Assembly (NCBI RefSeq): GCF_000152725.1
Contig: NZ_CH724131.1
Location: 1,289,856-1,353,855 of the forward strand
Origin: Pseudooceanicola batsensis HTCC2597
GTDB taxonomy: Bacteria > Pseudomonadota > Alphaproteobacteria > Rhodobacterales > Rhodobacteraceae
Length of the DNA stretch: 64,000 nucleotides
Reading direction: 5' to 3'
The translations under genes were made by a program, and so were the position numbers. The notes below the pieces were generated by a model, which searched no databases, had not been told where the DNA came from, and saw nothing but the letters and a program-made list of their open reading frames with translations. This document shows, piece after piece, positions 46,022-55,476 of the stretch (within the stretch, counting starts at the first letter, position 1; each line of letters opens with the position of its first letter).

Positions 46022-47314
46022 ATGAAAGACATCAAGGACGCAGGCTTTTTCACCGAAGCGCTGGAAACCCGTGACCCCGAGATCTTCGGCGCCATCCGCA
46101 ACGAACTTGGCCGCCAGCGCGACGAGATCGAACTGATCGCCTCGGAAAACATCGTCTCCGCCGCCGTGCTCGAGGCGCAGGGGTCCGTGATGACGAACAA
46201 GTACGCCGAAGGCTATCCCGGCAAACGCTACTACGGCGGCTGCCAGTTCGTCGACGTGGCCGAGGAACTGGCCATCGAGCGCGCCAAGCAGCTCTTCGGG
46301 GCGGGCTTCGCCAACGTCCAGCCGAATTCCGGCAGCCAGATGAACCAGGCGGTGTTCCTGGCGCTGCTGAGGCCCGGCGACACCTTCATGGGGCTCGACC
46401 TGAATTCCGGCGGCCATCTCACCCACGGCTCGCCGGTGAACATGTCCGGCAAGTGGTTCAACGTCGTCTCCTATGGCGTGCGCCAGCAGGACGAACTGCT
46501 CGACATGGAAGAGGTCCGCGCCAAGGCGCGCGAGCATCGGCCGAAACTGATCCTCGCCGGCGGCACCGCCTATTCCCGCGTCTGGGACTGGCAGGCCTTC
46601 CGCGAGATCGCGGACGAGGTCGGCGCCTGGCTTATGGTCGACATGGCCCATATCGCCGGGCTCGTCGCCGGTGGCGCGCATCCCTCTCCGGTCGGCATCG
46701 CCGATGTGGTGACCACCACCACCCACAAGTCGCTCCGCGGGCCCCGCGGCGGCATGATCCTGACCAATGACGAGAGCATCGCCAAGAAGGTCAACTCGGC
46801 CGTCTTCCCCGGCCTGCAGGGCGGGCCCCTGATGCATGTCGTCGCCGCCAAGGCCGTGGCCTTCGGCGAGGCGCTGCGCCCCGAGTTCAAGGGCTACGCG
46901 GCCCAGGTCGTCGCCAACGCCCGCGCCATGGCCGATCAGCTCATGAAAGGCGGGATCGACGTGGTCTCCGGCGGCACCGACAACCACCTCTGCCTTGCCG
47001 ACCTGCGCCCCAAGAAGGTCACCGGCAAGGCCGCCGAGGCCGCGCTCGGCCGCGCGCATATCACCTGCAACAAGAACGGCGTCCCCTTCGATCCGGAAAA
47101 GCCCTTCGTGACCAGCGGCATCCGCCTCGGCACGCCGGCCGGCACCACCCGCGGCTTCGGCGAAGACGAGTTCCGCCAGATCGCCGATTGGATCGTCGAG
47201 GTGGTGGACGGACTGGCCGCCAACGGCGAGGACGGCAATGCGGAGGTCGAGGCCAAGGTGAAATCCGAGGTCGCCGGCCTCTGCGCCCGCTTCCCCCTCT
47301 ACGCCGGCATATGA
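46022..47314 (+). CDS. glyA: Serine hydroxymethyltransferase
   Basis: Converts serine and tetrahydrofolate to glycine and methylene-tetrahydrofolate; main one-carbon source. 430 residues. [31 protein letters not shown] and the PLP Lys236 in [14 protein letters not shown] are intact, as is the C-terminal [22 protein letters not shown] precedes ATG 46022. A full composite repeat follows the gene in the opposite orientation. Confidence 0.96.
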   Translation: MKDIKDAGFFTEALETRDPEIFGAIRNELGRQRDEIELIASENIVSAAVLEAQGSVMTNKYAEGYPGKRYYGGCQFVDVAEELAIERAKQLFGAGFANVQPNSGSQMNQAVFLALLRPGDTFMGLDLNSGGHLTHGSPVNMSGKWFNVVSYGVRQQDELLDMEEVRAKAREHRPKLILAGGTAYSRVWDWQAFREIADEVGAWLMVDMAHIAGLVAGGAHPSPVGIADVVTTTTHKSLRGPRGGMILTNDESIAKKVNSAVFPGLQGGPLMHVVAAKAVAFGEALRPEFKGYAAQVVANARAMADQLMKGGIDVVSGGTDNHLCLADLRPKKVTGKAAEAALGRAHITCNKNGVPFDPEKPFVTSGIRLGTPAGTTRGFGEDEFRQIADWIVEVVDGLAANGEDGNAEVEAKVKSEVAGLCARFPLYAGI

Positions 47315-47389
47315 CCTGCAGGCGGTCGCTGCCCGCACCCGCAACGACCGCCCCCGCGCACGACCTGCGCATCCGGCGCCGCGACCCTG

Positions 47390-47459
47390 CTTCACCTTGC
47401 CGAAAATACTCCGGGGGTGAATTGAGCCCGCAGGGCTCAAGAGGGGGCCGCGCCCCCTC
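47390..47459 (-). repeat. Composite hairpin repeat, full copy after glyA
   Basis: On the minus strand: hairpin I GAGGGGGC-GCG-GCCCCCTC (47459-47441), hairpin II TTGAGCCC-TGC-GGGCTCAA (47440-47422), core CCCCCGGAGTATTTTCGGCA then AGGTGAAG to 47390. It reads in the direction of the small membrane-protein gene at 47641, which ends 181 bases away. Confidence 0.8.
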
Positions 47460-47544
47460 TTGGTCCTTCTGATTGCGCACCTCCGGTGCGACAGGGGGCC
47501 GCGCCCCCTCTTGTCCCTTCTGATCGCGCACCTCCGGTGCGACA
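47443..47544. repeat. Two tandem 51-bp hairpin units
   Basis: Units start at 47443 and 47494. Each has GGGGGC-CGC-GCCCCC, a TCTTG-TCCTTCTGAT linker and the palindrome CGCACC-TCC-GGTGCG. The two units differ at only a few bases, so the duplication looks recent. The first unit overlaps hairpin I of the composite repeat. Confidence 0.8.
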
Positions 47545-47640
47545 GGAAACAGCGCCTCCTTCTCCTCCTCGTCACCCCCCGAGCGACCGGAAACAGCGCC
47601 TCCTTCAGCAGTCCGGGCCGGACTCGCCGGCCACCAAGCC

Positions 47641-48027
47641 TCAGACCCACCCCTGCCAGAGCGCAAACAGCAGCCACAGAACGAAGAGCAGCAGGAAGTT
47701 GAAGGCCAGCGAGGCCAGCGCCCCCAGCATCCAGCCCCGGCGCCGGTCGTTGCGGTCGATCCCCCTGGCCCCGGCGATCAACCGGTCCAGTTCCCGGTCC
47801 ACCTTGAGCGGATCGATCTGCTGGCGCAGCTTCGGATGTCCGGCCAGGTCCTGCGCGGCCAGCACCGCCTCGCCCGCCTTGCGCGCCCGCGACGGAAGCC
47901 GCCGCCCCGCCCGCTTCAACGCATCCCGCAGGGTGTCCGGCTTGCCGCCGAACGCCTTGCGCAACGCCTCGCGCGCCTCTTCGGTGCGGCGGTTGAAATC
48001 CTCGTCGTTGAAAGCGCTCTCGGTCAT
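47641..48027 (-). CDS. Small membrane protein, unknown
   Basis: A 128-residue protein. The first 95 residues are charged and helical (NDEDFNRRTEEAREALRKAF), and one membrane segment near the C-terminus (LASLAFNFLLLFVLWLLFAL) follows a basic RRRGW. The tail is short and outside. I do not recognise the family; the shape fits small tail-anchored or cell-envelope regulators. ATG 48027 was chosen because the helical region begins there; the upstream frame overlaps the hydrolase gene on the other strand. Start confidence is moderate. Confidence 0.6.
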   Translation of the reverse strand: MTESAFNDEDFNRRTEEAREALRKAFGGKPDTLRDALKRAGRRLPSRARKAGEAVLAAQDLAGHPKLRQQIDPLKVDRELDRLIAGARGIDRNDRRRGWMLGALASLAFNFLLLFVLWLLFALWQGWV

Positions 48028-48115
48028 CGTCTCGGGAATACAGCGAACTGCGAAAAGGCTCAACGGGGCCGATGACGCTCTGGCGAAGCCCCGGGTCGCC
48101 GGATAGGGTCGCGCC

Positions 48116-48877
48116 ATGCTGAACATGCTTCGCCACGACGGCCCCGAAGGCTCCATCCCCCTCGTCATCGCGCACGGGCTCTTCGGCTCGGCCCGGAACT
48201 GGAACGTGATCGCCAGACGCCTGTCGCGCGATCGCACCGTGATCGCCGTCGACATGCGCAACCACGGCGAAAGCCCGCATTTCGACAGCAACGCGTATCA
48301 GGACATGGCCGATGATCTGGCCGAGGTCATGGCCCCCCTGGGCGAGGTCGACCTGCTGGGGCATTCCATGGGCGGCAAGGCGGCGATGACCCTGGCCCTG
48401 ACCCGGCCCGAACATCTGCGCCGCCTCATCGTTGCCGATATCGCACCCGTCACCTATCCGCATTCCCAGACCGACAAGATCGAGGCCATGGAAGCAGTCG
48501 ATCTCGCCTCGGTCACCCGCCGCTCGGATGCGCAGGAGCAATTGGCGCGACATGGCATCGAGCCCGCGCTGCAGGCCTTCTTCACCCAGTCGCTCGACCT
48601 TGCGGACCGGCGCTGGCGCTACAACCTGCCGGTGCTGCGCCGCGACATGGAGAAGATAATCGGCTTTCCGCAGATCGAGGGCCGGCACCAGGGACGCACG
48701 CTTTTCCTCACCGGCGCCGAGAGCGACTATGTGCAGCCCGGGCATCGCGACACGATCAAGCAGCTTTTCCCCCGCGCCGTATTCGCCAAGCTTCCCGGCG
48801 CCGGCCACTGGCTGCACGCCGACAAGCCGCGCGAGTTCGAGGCCGCCGTCACCGCCTTCCTCTCGGCGGGAGAGTGA
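48116..48877 (+). CDS. Alpha/beta-fold hydrolase (YbfF-like esterase)
   Basis: A 253-residue hydrolase. IAHGLFGSARNWN is the oxyanion region, LLGHSMGGKAAM the nucleophile elbow with the catalytic Ser, LTGAESDYV the acid region, and GAGHWLHADKP carries the catalytic His. It matches YbfF-like esterases that act on short acyl esters or acyl-CoA. No ribosome-binding site is seen; a TAGGGT hexamer stands six bases before the ATG, so the mRNA may be leaderless. Confidence 0.87.
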   Translation: MLNMLRHDGPEGSIPLVIAHGLFGSARNWNVIARRLSRDRTVIAVDMRNHGESPHFDSNAYQDMADDLAEVMAPLGEVDLLGHSMGGKAAMTLALTRPEHLRRLIVADIAPVTYPHSQTDKIEAMEAVDLASVTRRSDAQEQLARHGIEPALQAFFTQSLDLADRRWRYNLPVLRRDMEKIIGFPQIEGRHQGRTLFLTGAESDYVQPGHRDTIKQLFPRAVFAKLPGAGHWLHADKPREFEAAVTAFLSAGE

Positions 48878-49100
48878 CCGCCAATCGCGAGCCGTGAGCC
48901 GAGCGCAGGCGGCTTGTATCGCTGCACGGAGATATTCTGTCCGCGCTCCCGTACCGCGGGCAAAATCTGGTCACACGACAGACAGGACTGCGCCAAGGCT
49001 GCGCGGACGGCTCACCCCTCACGGGACCCGGCTGCAAAAATGGCGATCGCCGGCCGCCCCCCCGATCCGGGCGGACAGCCTCCCGGGAGATCGCCCCGAG

Positions 49101-50012
49101 CTACAGCGCGTTACCGATCGAGAGTTCCGCCTCGACCAGGCCCTGAGCGGCCTCTTCCGACGCCTCCTCCGAACCCGTCGTGGGGGCGTCGCTCACGGGA
49201 TCGCCTGCATCGCCCACGGGATCACGCGCCCGCCCCTCATCGGCGGGTTCGGCCGGACCGGAGGCGTCCGCGCCCGGCGTGGCGGGGAACTGTGCCAGCA
49301 CCTCGGCCAGTGCCGCGTCGACTAGCGCCTCGATCCCCGGAAGCGACGGGTTGGTGGCGGCGATCACATCCACGATGTCGGACAGCGCCTGTTGCAGAGC
49401 CTCTTCCGGCACATGCCCGAGCTGGGGATTGTCGATGCGGCCACGGGCCAGCCGGGTCGACAGAACCTCGCGCCCGGCCAGTGGATCGGGCCGGGTGAAG
49501 GGCCAGCGCGGTCCGCCCATGTAGACGGCCGCATACATGGTCTTGGCCCGCCGCTCGGGCGTGCCCCCGACGCGCAGCGCCTCGTAGAACATCCGGTGCG
49601 TGTCCCGCCAGGGCCGCGTGTGGAAATAGGTCGTGCCCTCGTTGCCGACGCCGCAATAGCTGTCATGCACCGCCGCCGCCTTGGCAAAGGGCGCGCTGGT
49701 CGGTCGCCCCACCACCGCCACGAAGGCCGGCGGGATCGAGGCGCCGTCGGTCAGCGTCCCCTCGGGCGCCACCCAGAGCTGCCCCGTCGCATCGACGAAG
49801 TTCAGCTCCGCCGCCAGCGGCTTGAACGGATAGGGCCGCCGGGGCAGCCGGACCACATTCTGCGCGAGCCTCAGCGGATCGTTGATGAAGGCGCAGATCG
49901 CGCTGCGCGGGTCCGAGCAGAACTGGCTGTCGTCGCGGCGGTCGTCGTCGGACACCTGCATGCAGGCGGAGAGGGCCAGACAGGCGGCCAAGGGGGCAAG
50001 AGATCGGATCAT
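49101..50012 (-). CDS. DUF1353 lipoprotein
   Basis: A 303-residue lipoprotein: signal peptide with lipobox ALSAC (Cys at about residue 17). The DUF1353 part (about residues 50-170) includes TLTDGASIPPAFVAVVG and AAAVHDSYCGVGNEGT, and MFYEALRVGGTPERRAKTMY. This domain family is phage- and bacteria-borne with no agreed function. The C-terminal 130 residues are acidic and Pro/Glu-rich, probably unstructured. ATG 50012 opens the signal peptide; no good site is seen before it. Confidence 0.78.
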   Translation of the reverse strand: MIRSLAPLAACLALSACMQVSDDDRRDDSQFCSDPRSAICAFINDPLRLAQNVVRLPRRPYPFKPLAAELNFVDATGQLWVAPEGTLTDGASIPPAFVAVVGRPTSAPFAKAAAVHDSYCGVGNEGTTYFHTRPWRDTHRMFYEALRVGGTPERRAKTMYAAVYMGGPRWPFTRPDPLAGREVLSTRLARGRIDNPQLGHVPEEALQQALSDIVDVIAATNPSLPGIEALVDAALAEVLAQFPATPGADASGPAEPADEGRARDPVGDAGDPVSDAPTTGSEEASEEAAQGLVEAELSIGNAL

Positions 50013-50417
50013 GGAAAAGGCACTGGACAAAGGGAACCGGAATGGCCCGAGTGTTTCCGATTTCGCGACACTCGGCAAGAGCGCCGGCCCGCCCTCCTGC
50101 CTCCGGAGTCGAGAGCCTCGCGCGCGGCTGGGTGCCGGCCCCACGTGCCGCACCGTCTCCGTCGTCGGGACCTCCGCCGCCTATCAGCCGGGAGACCGTT
50201 CGCCCGCGCCTGCCGGGGCGGGAGGCCTCCGGCCGATACCCACGCCACGGCGAAAGCCGCGCCCGCCGCGCCCGCGATGCATGTGGCCCGCGATGCACAA
50301 GGCCCGCTATGCGAGTGGCCCGCGACGGCACGAAGCGCGGTCGCGGGCTGCCCGGTAGCAAAACCGTCCCGCAGGCGGGGCTGGCCCCGGGAGGCGGCCG
50401 GCAAGAGTTCGGTGCGC
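50013..50417. other. Gene-free spacer with an imperfect short tandem repeat
   Basis: These 405 bases between the DUF1353 and dodecin genes hold no credible gene. At about 50276-50336 a GTGGCCCGCGATGCACAAG-like unit of 16-19 bases is repeated about three times with changes. The rest is GC-rich without clear structure. Confidence 0.5.
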
Positions 50418-50630
50418 CTAGCGCTCCAGCCGGAAGCCCAGTTTCACGCCGACTTGGAAATGCGCCACCTCGCCATCCTCGCCCACGTGGCCGCGGATCT
50501 GGGTGACTTCGAACCACTCGACATGGCGAATGGTCTGGCTGGCGGTCGAGACGGCCTTGCGGACGGCATCGTCCACGGACGTGTCGGACGAGCCGTAGAT
50601 CTCGGTCACGGGATAGACATGGTCTGACAT
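50418..50630 (-). CDS. Dodecin (flavin-binding)
   Basis: A 70-residue dodecin. VYPVTEIYGSSDTSVDDAVR, TIRHVEWFEVTQIRGHV with the flavin-stacking Trp and Gln, and the FQVGVKLGFRLER end are all typical. Dodecins form hollow dodecamers that bind riboflavin or FMN and are thought to buffer free flavin. AAAGGAGG precedes the ATG. It diverges from the small protein at 50833 across 202 bases. Confidence 0.93.
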   Translation of the reverse strand: MSDHVYPVTEIYGSSDTSVDDAVRKAVSTASQTIRHVEWFEVTQIRGHVGEDGEVAHFQVGVKLGFRLER

Positions 50631-50747
50631 CGGGAAACCTCCTTTGATGGTGTGCAGATGAAAGTAGGGCGGAGGCGACGGGGCGGTAGGCGGGGTTCAC
50701 CGGCACGAGGTTCGGTGCGTGCACGCCCCATCCTGCGGGCCGCCGGC

Positions 50748-50801
50748 CATGTTCCGCGCATGCCGCACGACGGTACGGAACATGCCGCGGCGCGGCGCAT
50801 T
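50748..50801. promoter_or_regulatory. Inverted repeat and EcfG-like site in a divergent promoter region
   Basis: CATGTTCCG (50748-50756) and CGGAACATG (50776-50784) form a perfect 9-bp inverted repeat. The right arm contains GGAAC (50777-50781), followed by 16 bases and CATT (50798-50801), eight of nine EcfG consensus bases, 31 bases before the start at 50833. Confidence 0.4.
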
Positions 50802-50832
50802 TCCCGGATACGGCAACCCCAAGGAGTGACCG

Positions 50833-51090
50833 ATGCTGAAACTGATGTTCCTGCCCCAGATGATGATGCTGAGCTATTTCGACACGCTGACCCGGATGAT
50901 GCGCAGCTATGGCGAACGCGCGCGGGAAGCCGGCGACCGTTCGACCGACATGGCGGAGAGCGCGACCGAAGCCGCCGCCGAGGCCACCCGCACCGCCACC
51001 CGCGAAACCGCCGGCGCGGCGCGGGCTGCGGCGCCCGGCAAGACGCCCTCGGTGGAGAGCAAGGAGGGGGATGCGAAGACGCCGGTTTGA
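50833..51090 (+). CDS. Small amphipathic helical protein, unknown
   Basis: An 85-residue protein: Met-rich hydrophobic start (MLKLMFLPQMMMLSYFDTL), then an Ala/Thr/Glu/Arg repeat-like helix (ESATEAAAEATRTATRETAG) and a polar tail. The composition recalls LEA-like stress proteins or phasin-like helices; no family is certain. AAGGAG precedes ATG 50833. An EcfG-like site lies upstream, so stress expression is plausible. Confidence 0.6.
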   Translation: MLKLMFLPQMMMLSYFDTLTRMMRSYGERAREAGDRSTDMAESATEAAAEATRTATRETAGAARAAAPGKTPSVESKEGDAKTPV

Positions 51091-51162
51091 CGGGTGCTAT
51101 GGCCGCAACGGCGCCTGCCGGGCGCCGGAACGGACACCCCTGATCGGGCGCTAAGACCGCAG

Positions 51163-51334
51163 GGTGCGTGAGTCACGCACCTTGCCGCGCCGTTGCACGC
51201 TTTTATGTTTTGTCAATTTGGCCCGCCTGCCTCCCGCGCCCCGCAGGCTGCGTGCTTGCACGCATCGCTTGGAAGGCGCAGGGCCGATGCGTCACAGGTC
51301 TGGCGCAGGGCGGCGGTGCGTGCAGGCACGCACC
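51163..51334. repeat. Cluster of three GGTGCGTG palindromes
   Basis: GGTGCGTGA-G-TCACGCACC (51163-51181), TGCGTGC-TT-GCACGCA (51249-51264) and GGTGCGTGC-AG-GCACGCACC (51315-51334). They fill the 261-base convergent gap between the small protein gene and lepA. A degraded relative lies at 44344-44363 after prpE. Confidence 0.8.
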
Positions 51335-51351
51335 TTATGGGCGGACCGGCC

Positions 51352-53151
51352 TCAGCTGTCCATCTTCAGGGCGGAAATGAACGCCTCCTGCGGGATATCC
51401 ACTTTCCCGAACTGGCGCATCTTCTTCTTGCCGGCTTTCTGCTTGTCCAGGAGCTTGCGTTTCCGGGTCGCGTCGCCGCCGTAGCATTTCGCCGTCACGT
51501 CCTTGCGCAGCGCGGCCAGCGTCTCGCGCGCGATCACCTTGCCGCCGATGGCCGCCTGGATCGGGATCTTGAACATGTGGCGCGGGATCAGGTCCTTGAG
51601 CTTTTCGCACATCGCCCGGCCCCGCATCTCGGCGCGGTCGCGGTGGACCATCATCGACAGCGCGTCCACCGGCTCGTCGTTCACGAGGATCTGCATCTTG
51701 ACGAGGTTGTCCTGCCGATACCCCTCAAGCTGGTAGTCGAAAGAGGCATAGCCCTTGGTGACCGACTTCAGCCGGTCGTAGAAATCGAACACCACCTCGT
51801 TCAGCGGCAGGTCGTAGACCGCCATCGCCCGGCCGCCCACATAGGTCAGATCCAGCTGGATGCCGCGCCGGTCCTGGCAGAGCTTCAGCACGTCGCCCAG
51901 GTAATCGTCGGGAACCATGATCGTCGCCTTGATCCGCGGCTCCTCGACATGGTCCACGTGGGTCGGATCGGGCATGTCCGCCGGGTTGTGCAGGTCGATC
52001 TTCTCGCCGTCGCGCATGTAGACATGGTAGATCACCGACGGCGCGGTGGTGATCAGCTCGATAGCGTATTCGCGCTCGATCCGGTCGCGGATCACCTCGA
52101 GATGCAGCAACCCGAGGAAGCCGCAGCGGAAGCCGAAGCCGAGCGCGGCCGAGGTCTCCATCTCGTAGGAGAACGAGGCATCGTTCAGCGCCAGTTTCTC
52201 GATCGCGTCGCGCAGGTCCTCGAACTCGGCCGAATCGACCGGGAACAACCCGCAGAACACCACCGGGACCGAAGGCTTGAAGCCCGGCAGCGGGGTCTCG
52301 CAGCCCTTCTTCTCGGTGGTGATCGTGTCGCCGACCTTGGTGTCGCGCACCTGCTTGATCTGGGCGGTGAGAAACCCGATCTCGCCCGGCGCCAATTCGT
52401 CGACCACCTGCATGGCGGGCCGGAAGACGCCGATCCGGTCGACCGAGTATTTCGCGCCGGTCTGCATCATCTTGATCTGGTCGCCCTTCTTCAGGACGCC
52501 GTCCATGATCCGCACCAGAACGACCACGCCGAGATAGGGGTCGTACCAGCTGTCCACCAGCATCGCCTTGAGCGGCGCGTCGCGCTCGCCCTCGGGCGCG
52601 GGCAGGCGGGCGATGATCGCCTCGAGCGTCTCCTCGATGCCGATGCCGGACTTGGCCGAGACCAGCAGCGCCTCGGAGGCGTCGATGCCGATCACGTCCT
52701 CGATCTGCTCCTTCACCCGGTCGGGTTCGGACGCTGGCAGGTCGATCTTGTTCAGCACCGGCACGATCTCGTGATCCGCGTCGATCGCCTGATAGACGTT
52801 CGCCAGCGTCTGCGCCTCGACCCCTTGCGTCGAGTCGACCACCAGCAGCGAGCCCTCGACCGCGCGCATGGACCGGCTGACCTCATAGGCGAAATCCACG
52901 TGGCCGGGCGTGTCGATCAGGTTCAGCACATAGGTCTCGCCGTCCTTGGCGATGTATTCGATCCGGACCGTGTTGGCCTTGATGGTGATGCCCCGCTCGC
53001 GCTCGATATCCATCGCGTCGAGAAGCTGTTCCTTCATCTCGCGGGCCGAGACGGTGTTCGTCGACTGGATCAGACGGTCGGCCAGGGTGGATTTCCCGTG
53101 GTCGATATGGGCAACGATCGAGAAGTTGCGGATATGTGCGAGGTCGGTCAT
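51352..53151 (-). CDS. lepA: Elongation factor 4 (back-translocating GTPase)
   Basis: A 599-residue translational GTPase. G1 AHIDHGKST (residues 14-22), G2 RERGIT, G3 DTPGH, G4 NKIDLP; then domains II, III and V and the LepA-specific C-terminal end ([20 protein letters not shown] then KVDIPQEAF). It binds ribosomes and eases stalled or misfolded elongation states, especially under ionic stress. ATG 53151 starts the conserved [12 protein letters not shown]. It is transcribed alone, toward the palindrome cluster. Confidence 0.97.
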   Translation of the reverse strand: MTDLAHIRNFSIVAHIDHGKSTLADRLIQSTNTVSAREMKEQLLDAMDIERERGITIKANTVRIEYIAKDGETYVLNLIDTPGHVDFAYEVSRSMRAVEGSLLVVDSTQGVEAQTLANVYQAIDADHEIVPVLNKIDLPASEPDRVKEQIEDVIGIDASEALLVSAKSGIGIEETLEAIIARLPAPEGERDAPLKAMLVDSWYDPYLGVVVLVRIMDGVLKKGDQIKMMQTGAKYSVDRIGVFRPAMQVVDELAPGEIGFLTAQIKQVRDTKVGDTITTEKKGCETPLPGFKPSVPVVFCGLFPVDSAEFEDLRDAIEKLALNDASFSYEMETSAALGFGFRCGFLGLLHLEVIRDRIEREYAIELITTAPSVIYHVYMRDGEKIDLHNPADMPDPTHVDHVEEPRIKATIMVPDDYLGDVLKLCQDRRGIQLDLTYVGGRAMAVYDLPLNEVVFDFYDRLKSVTKGYASFDYQLEGYRQDNLVKMQILVNDEPVDALSMMVHRDRAEMRGRAMCEKLKDLIPRHMFKIPIQAAIGGKVIARETLAALRKDVTAKCYGGDATRKRKLLDKQKAGKKKMRQFGKVDIPQEAFISALKMDS

Positions 53152-53258
53152 TCGCGCCAGATACCAGAGGTTCGCGAGGCGTGGAAGATGGCATGAATTG
53201 GCCGACGCGATTTGACCGCGCGACGTGTCCGTGCACCTTTGTCGAAAGGAGGCGGACC

Positions 53259-53399
53259 ATGAACATGGGCACCTGGATCGCCATCGGCATCGGTCTCGGC
53301 GCCGGGCTTGGGGTGGCGATGGACAACCCCGGCGCGGGCATCGCCATCGGCACAGGAATCGGCGCGGCGCTCGGCGCGGCGACCTCCGGCTCTGGCTGA
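53259..53399 (+). CDS. 46-residue glycine-zipper peptide
   Basis: A 46-residue protein almost wholly made of small residues: [20 protein letters not shown] then [17 protein letters not shown]. The regular GxxxG spacing is a glycine zipper that would insert in a membrane as one or two helices. AAAGGAGG is well placed before ATG 53259, which supports a real gene. Such peptides are common and of unknown role in Rhodobacteraceae. It is followed by the MBL-fold gene 107 bases on. Confidence 0.65.
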   Translation: MNMGTWIAIGIGLGAGLGVAMDNPGAGIAIGTGIGAALGAATSGSG

Positions 53400-53506
53400 A
53401 ACGACCGGGACGGGCGATGACGCCCCTGCCCCCGTTGACGCATTCGTGAAGAGTCTCCGGGGAGGCGCGCGCTAACTCCCCGGGAAACACCCAGGGAGAC
53501 GACACC

Positions 53507-54289
53507 ATGCTGAACCGACGCACCCTCCTGCTTACCGGCGCGGCCGCGACCGGCGCGACCCTCATCCGCCCCTATGCGGCCATGGCGGAAAGCCACGGCG
53601 AGATGGGCGGCGACACATACCCGACCGACGGCGGAGAGATCACGATCCACCCGGTCTCGCACGCCTCTTTCGTGATGGAGACCCCGGCGGGCGTGATCTA
53701 TGTCGACCCGGTCGGCGGCGGCGCCCTCTATGACGATTTCCCGGCTCCCGACCTCATCCTGCTGACCCATCACCACGGCGACCATTTCGACCCGGAGACG
53801 CTCGAGACGCTCTGGAACGACGATATCGAGATGATCGCCAACCCCACCGTCTTCGAGAAGCTGCCGGAGAAGATGAAGGCCAAGACCGCCTCGATGTCGA
53901 ACGGCGACACGGGCGAGGCACGCGGCCTCCCCATCGAGGCCATCCCCGCCTACAACACCACCGAGGACAGGCTGCAATATCACCCCGAGGGCCGCGACAA
54001 CGGCTATATCGTGACCATCGACGGCCTGCGGGTCTATATCGCGGGCGATACCGAGGACATCCCCGAGATGCGCGCCCTCGAGAACATCGACATCGCCTTC
54101 GTGCCGTTCAACCTGCCCTATACGATGGACGAGGAACAGGCCGCGAGCGCGGTCGCCGAATTCGCTCCGCGGTTCGTCTATCCCTATCACTACCGCGACA
54201 GCGATCCCGAGCTGTTCAAGCGGCTGCTGAACGAGGCCAACAGCGACCCCGAGGTCAGGATGGGCCCCTGGTACGGGCAGTCGATCTGA
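53507..54289 (+). CDS. Exported MBL-fold metallo-hydrolase
   Basis: A 260-residue protein. The N-terminus [18 protein letters not shown] looks like a Tat or Sec signal with twin arginines, cleaved near AMA-ES. The metallo-beta-lactamase fold follows: THHHGDH (about residue 87) carries the His/Asp metal set, and GDTEDIPEM and the late PYHY give the further ligands. It is of the UlaG-like Lactamase_B_3 type. The substrate is unknown. GGGAGACG precedes the start. Confidence 0.85.
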   Translation: MLNRRTLLLTGAAATGATLIRPYAAMAESHGEMGGDTYPTDGGEITIHPVSHASFVMETPAGVIYVDPVGGGALYDDFPAPDLILLTHHHGDHFDPETLETLWNDDIEMIANPTVFEKLPEKMKAKTASMSNGDTGEARGLPIEAIPAYNTTEDRLQYHPEGRDNGYIVTIDGLRVYIAGDTEDIPEMRALENIDIAFVPFNLPYTMDEEQAASAVAEFAPRFVYPYHYRDSDPELFKRLLNEANSDPEVRMGPWYGQSI

Positions 54290-54898
54290 CGGGGTGAATT
54301 GCCGGACCGGCGCCATGGGCCCGGTCCGCGACCGGCGGCGACGCGAGGGCGCGACGCCGGTGCCCGGGCCCCGTCGAACTGGGCGAGGAACACGCCGCCC
54401 GGGGTGCTCCAGATGCCGACATGTGGCCGGTCGCCCCGCCGGCCCGCATGAGCAGCGGGTCGATCGCATCGGGATTCCCGGCTGTGAAGGTCTGCACGCG
54501 CCCGTCACGGGCTCGACCCACCTGCGCGTTCGGCAGTATCGAAATGACGCAGTAGGCATCGGGCAGGATCGTGTCGGCCACGACCTCCCGGGCGGTCAGG
54601 GCCGCGGTGGCCGCGGTGGCGGAAATCATTCAGTGCATGTGCCAGTTCCCGGAAATCGATCTCAGGTACCGCGAACGACACCGATGAGACGTGCCGGATG
54701 ATGTCCATCAGCCGAAGCTGATTGCCGAACCGCCTCTGCCTGCCCTCGCCCGTGCCTCGGACAGGCGGCATTTCGCGCAGCGCGCCTGTGGATATGTTGA
54801 AATTTGCCCTGCTTTTCGGCATAAGGGAAACGCGCTGTTTCCGGCGCGGGGACTATAACAGACGGTCGGACGAACCGGCCAAGGGACAAGGCAGTAGA
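54290..54898. other. Spacer with a possible decayed gene on the minus strand
   Basis: In these 609 bases the minus strand has protein-like stretches in shifting frames: RLMDIIRHVSSVSFAVPEID (about 54650-54710), ADTILPDAYCVISILPNAQV and TAGNPDAIDPLLMRAG (about 54440-54590), and GGVFLAQFDGARAPA (about 54350-54400). They read like pieces of one broken gene, but I cannot name the family. A promoter for the next gene lies at the right end. Confidence 0.35.
54797..54825 (+). promoter_or_regulatory. Candidate sigma-70 promoter
   Basis: TTGAAA (54797-54802), 17 bases, CATAAG (54820-54825), about 75 bases before the start at 54899. A TATAAC hexamer at 54854-54859 could serve as an alternative -10. 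Confidence 0.35.
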
Positions 54899-55201
54899 AT
54901 GCGCTTTTTTCTGACCGCGGCCACCGCCGCACTCTTCCTGACCACCGCAGCAGCAGAAGCCGGACCGGTGAGCCGCGCCTGTCTCGCCTCGGACCGGGGC
55001 GCGCGCAACGCGCAGGTCTGTGGCTGCATCCAGCATGTCGCGAATTCGACGCTCGACTGGTCCGACCAGCGTCTGGTGGCCAAGATCTTCCGCAAGCCGC
55101 AGATGGCCCAGGACATCAAGATGTCCGACAGCCGCCAGCACGAGGTTTTCTGGAAGAAGTACAAGGCCTTCGGGGCGACGGCATCCAGGGCCTGCTCCTG
55201 A
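54899..55201 (+). CDS. Small conserved-looking secreted protein with cysteines
   Basis: A 100-residue exported protein. Signal peptide FFLTAATAALFLTTAAAEA, then SRACLASDRGARNAQVCGCI with close cysteines, SDQRLVAKIFRKPQMAQDI, and FWKKYKAFGATASRACS at the end. Four cysteines in the mature part suggest disulfides in the periplasm. Proteins of this layout are frequent in Rhodobacteraceae; their role is unknown. It is transcribed alone. Confidence 0.72.
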   Translation: MRFFLTAATAALFLTTAAAEAGPVSRACLASDRGARNAQVCGCIQHVANSTLDWSDQRLVAKIFRKPQMAQDIKMSDSRQHEVFWKKYKAFGATASRACS

Positions 55202-55419
55202 CCCGAGCCGGCAGCTGGTGCTGACGCGGGCCGCGGCGCGCGAGGCAAAGCCATCGGCTGTGCCGCAGTGAACCGCACGCCGTGCCCCCGCCCGGCGCGC
55301 GGCCTGCCCTTCTGACCCCGCTCCGGAACGACGGGTCCGGGCTTCGGGCCGGACGTTCAGCGGCGCACGCCCCCCCGACCGCAAGAGATGCCCCGCTCCG
55401 CCCCTGCGGACAAAGAGCA

Positions 55420-55448
55420 TTCGATCCGGCGCGGCCTTGCGCTAGCCT
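55420..55448 (+). promoter_or_regulatory. Candidate promoter of the sirtuin gene
   Basis: TTCGAT (55420-55425), 17 bases, TAGCCT (55443-55448), 28 bases before the start at 55477. The -10 sits in GCTAGCC, as before the gene at 31465. Confidence 0.35.
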
Positions 55449-55476
55449 TGTGACGAGATCGAAAGGGGGCACGAAG

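Larger units (their letters stand above)
47315..47640. other. Convergent spacer packed with palindromes
   Basis: All of this 326-base spacer from 47390 to about 47610 is repeat: the composite element (47390-47459), a 51-base tandem duplication of hairpins (47443-47544) and two direct copies of GGAAACAGCGCCTCCTTC (from 47546 and 47590). No gene is present. Confidence 0.7.

Noticed and set aside
50276-50336. Short tandem repeat as a regulatory element
   Set aside because: Only about three diverged units of unequal length; noted in the spacer entry but too weak to claim a function.
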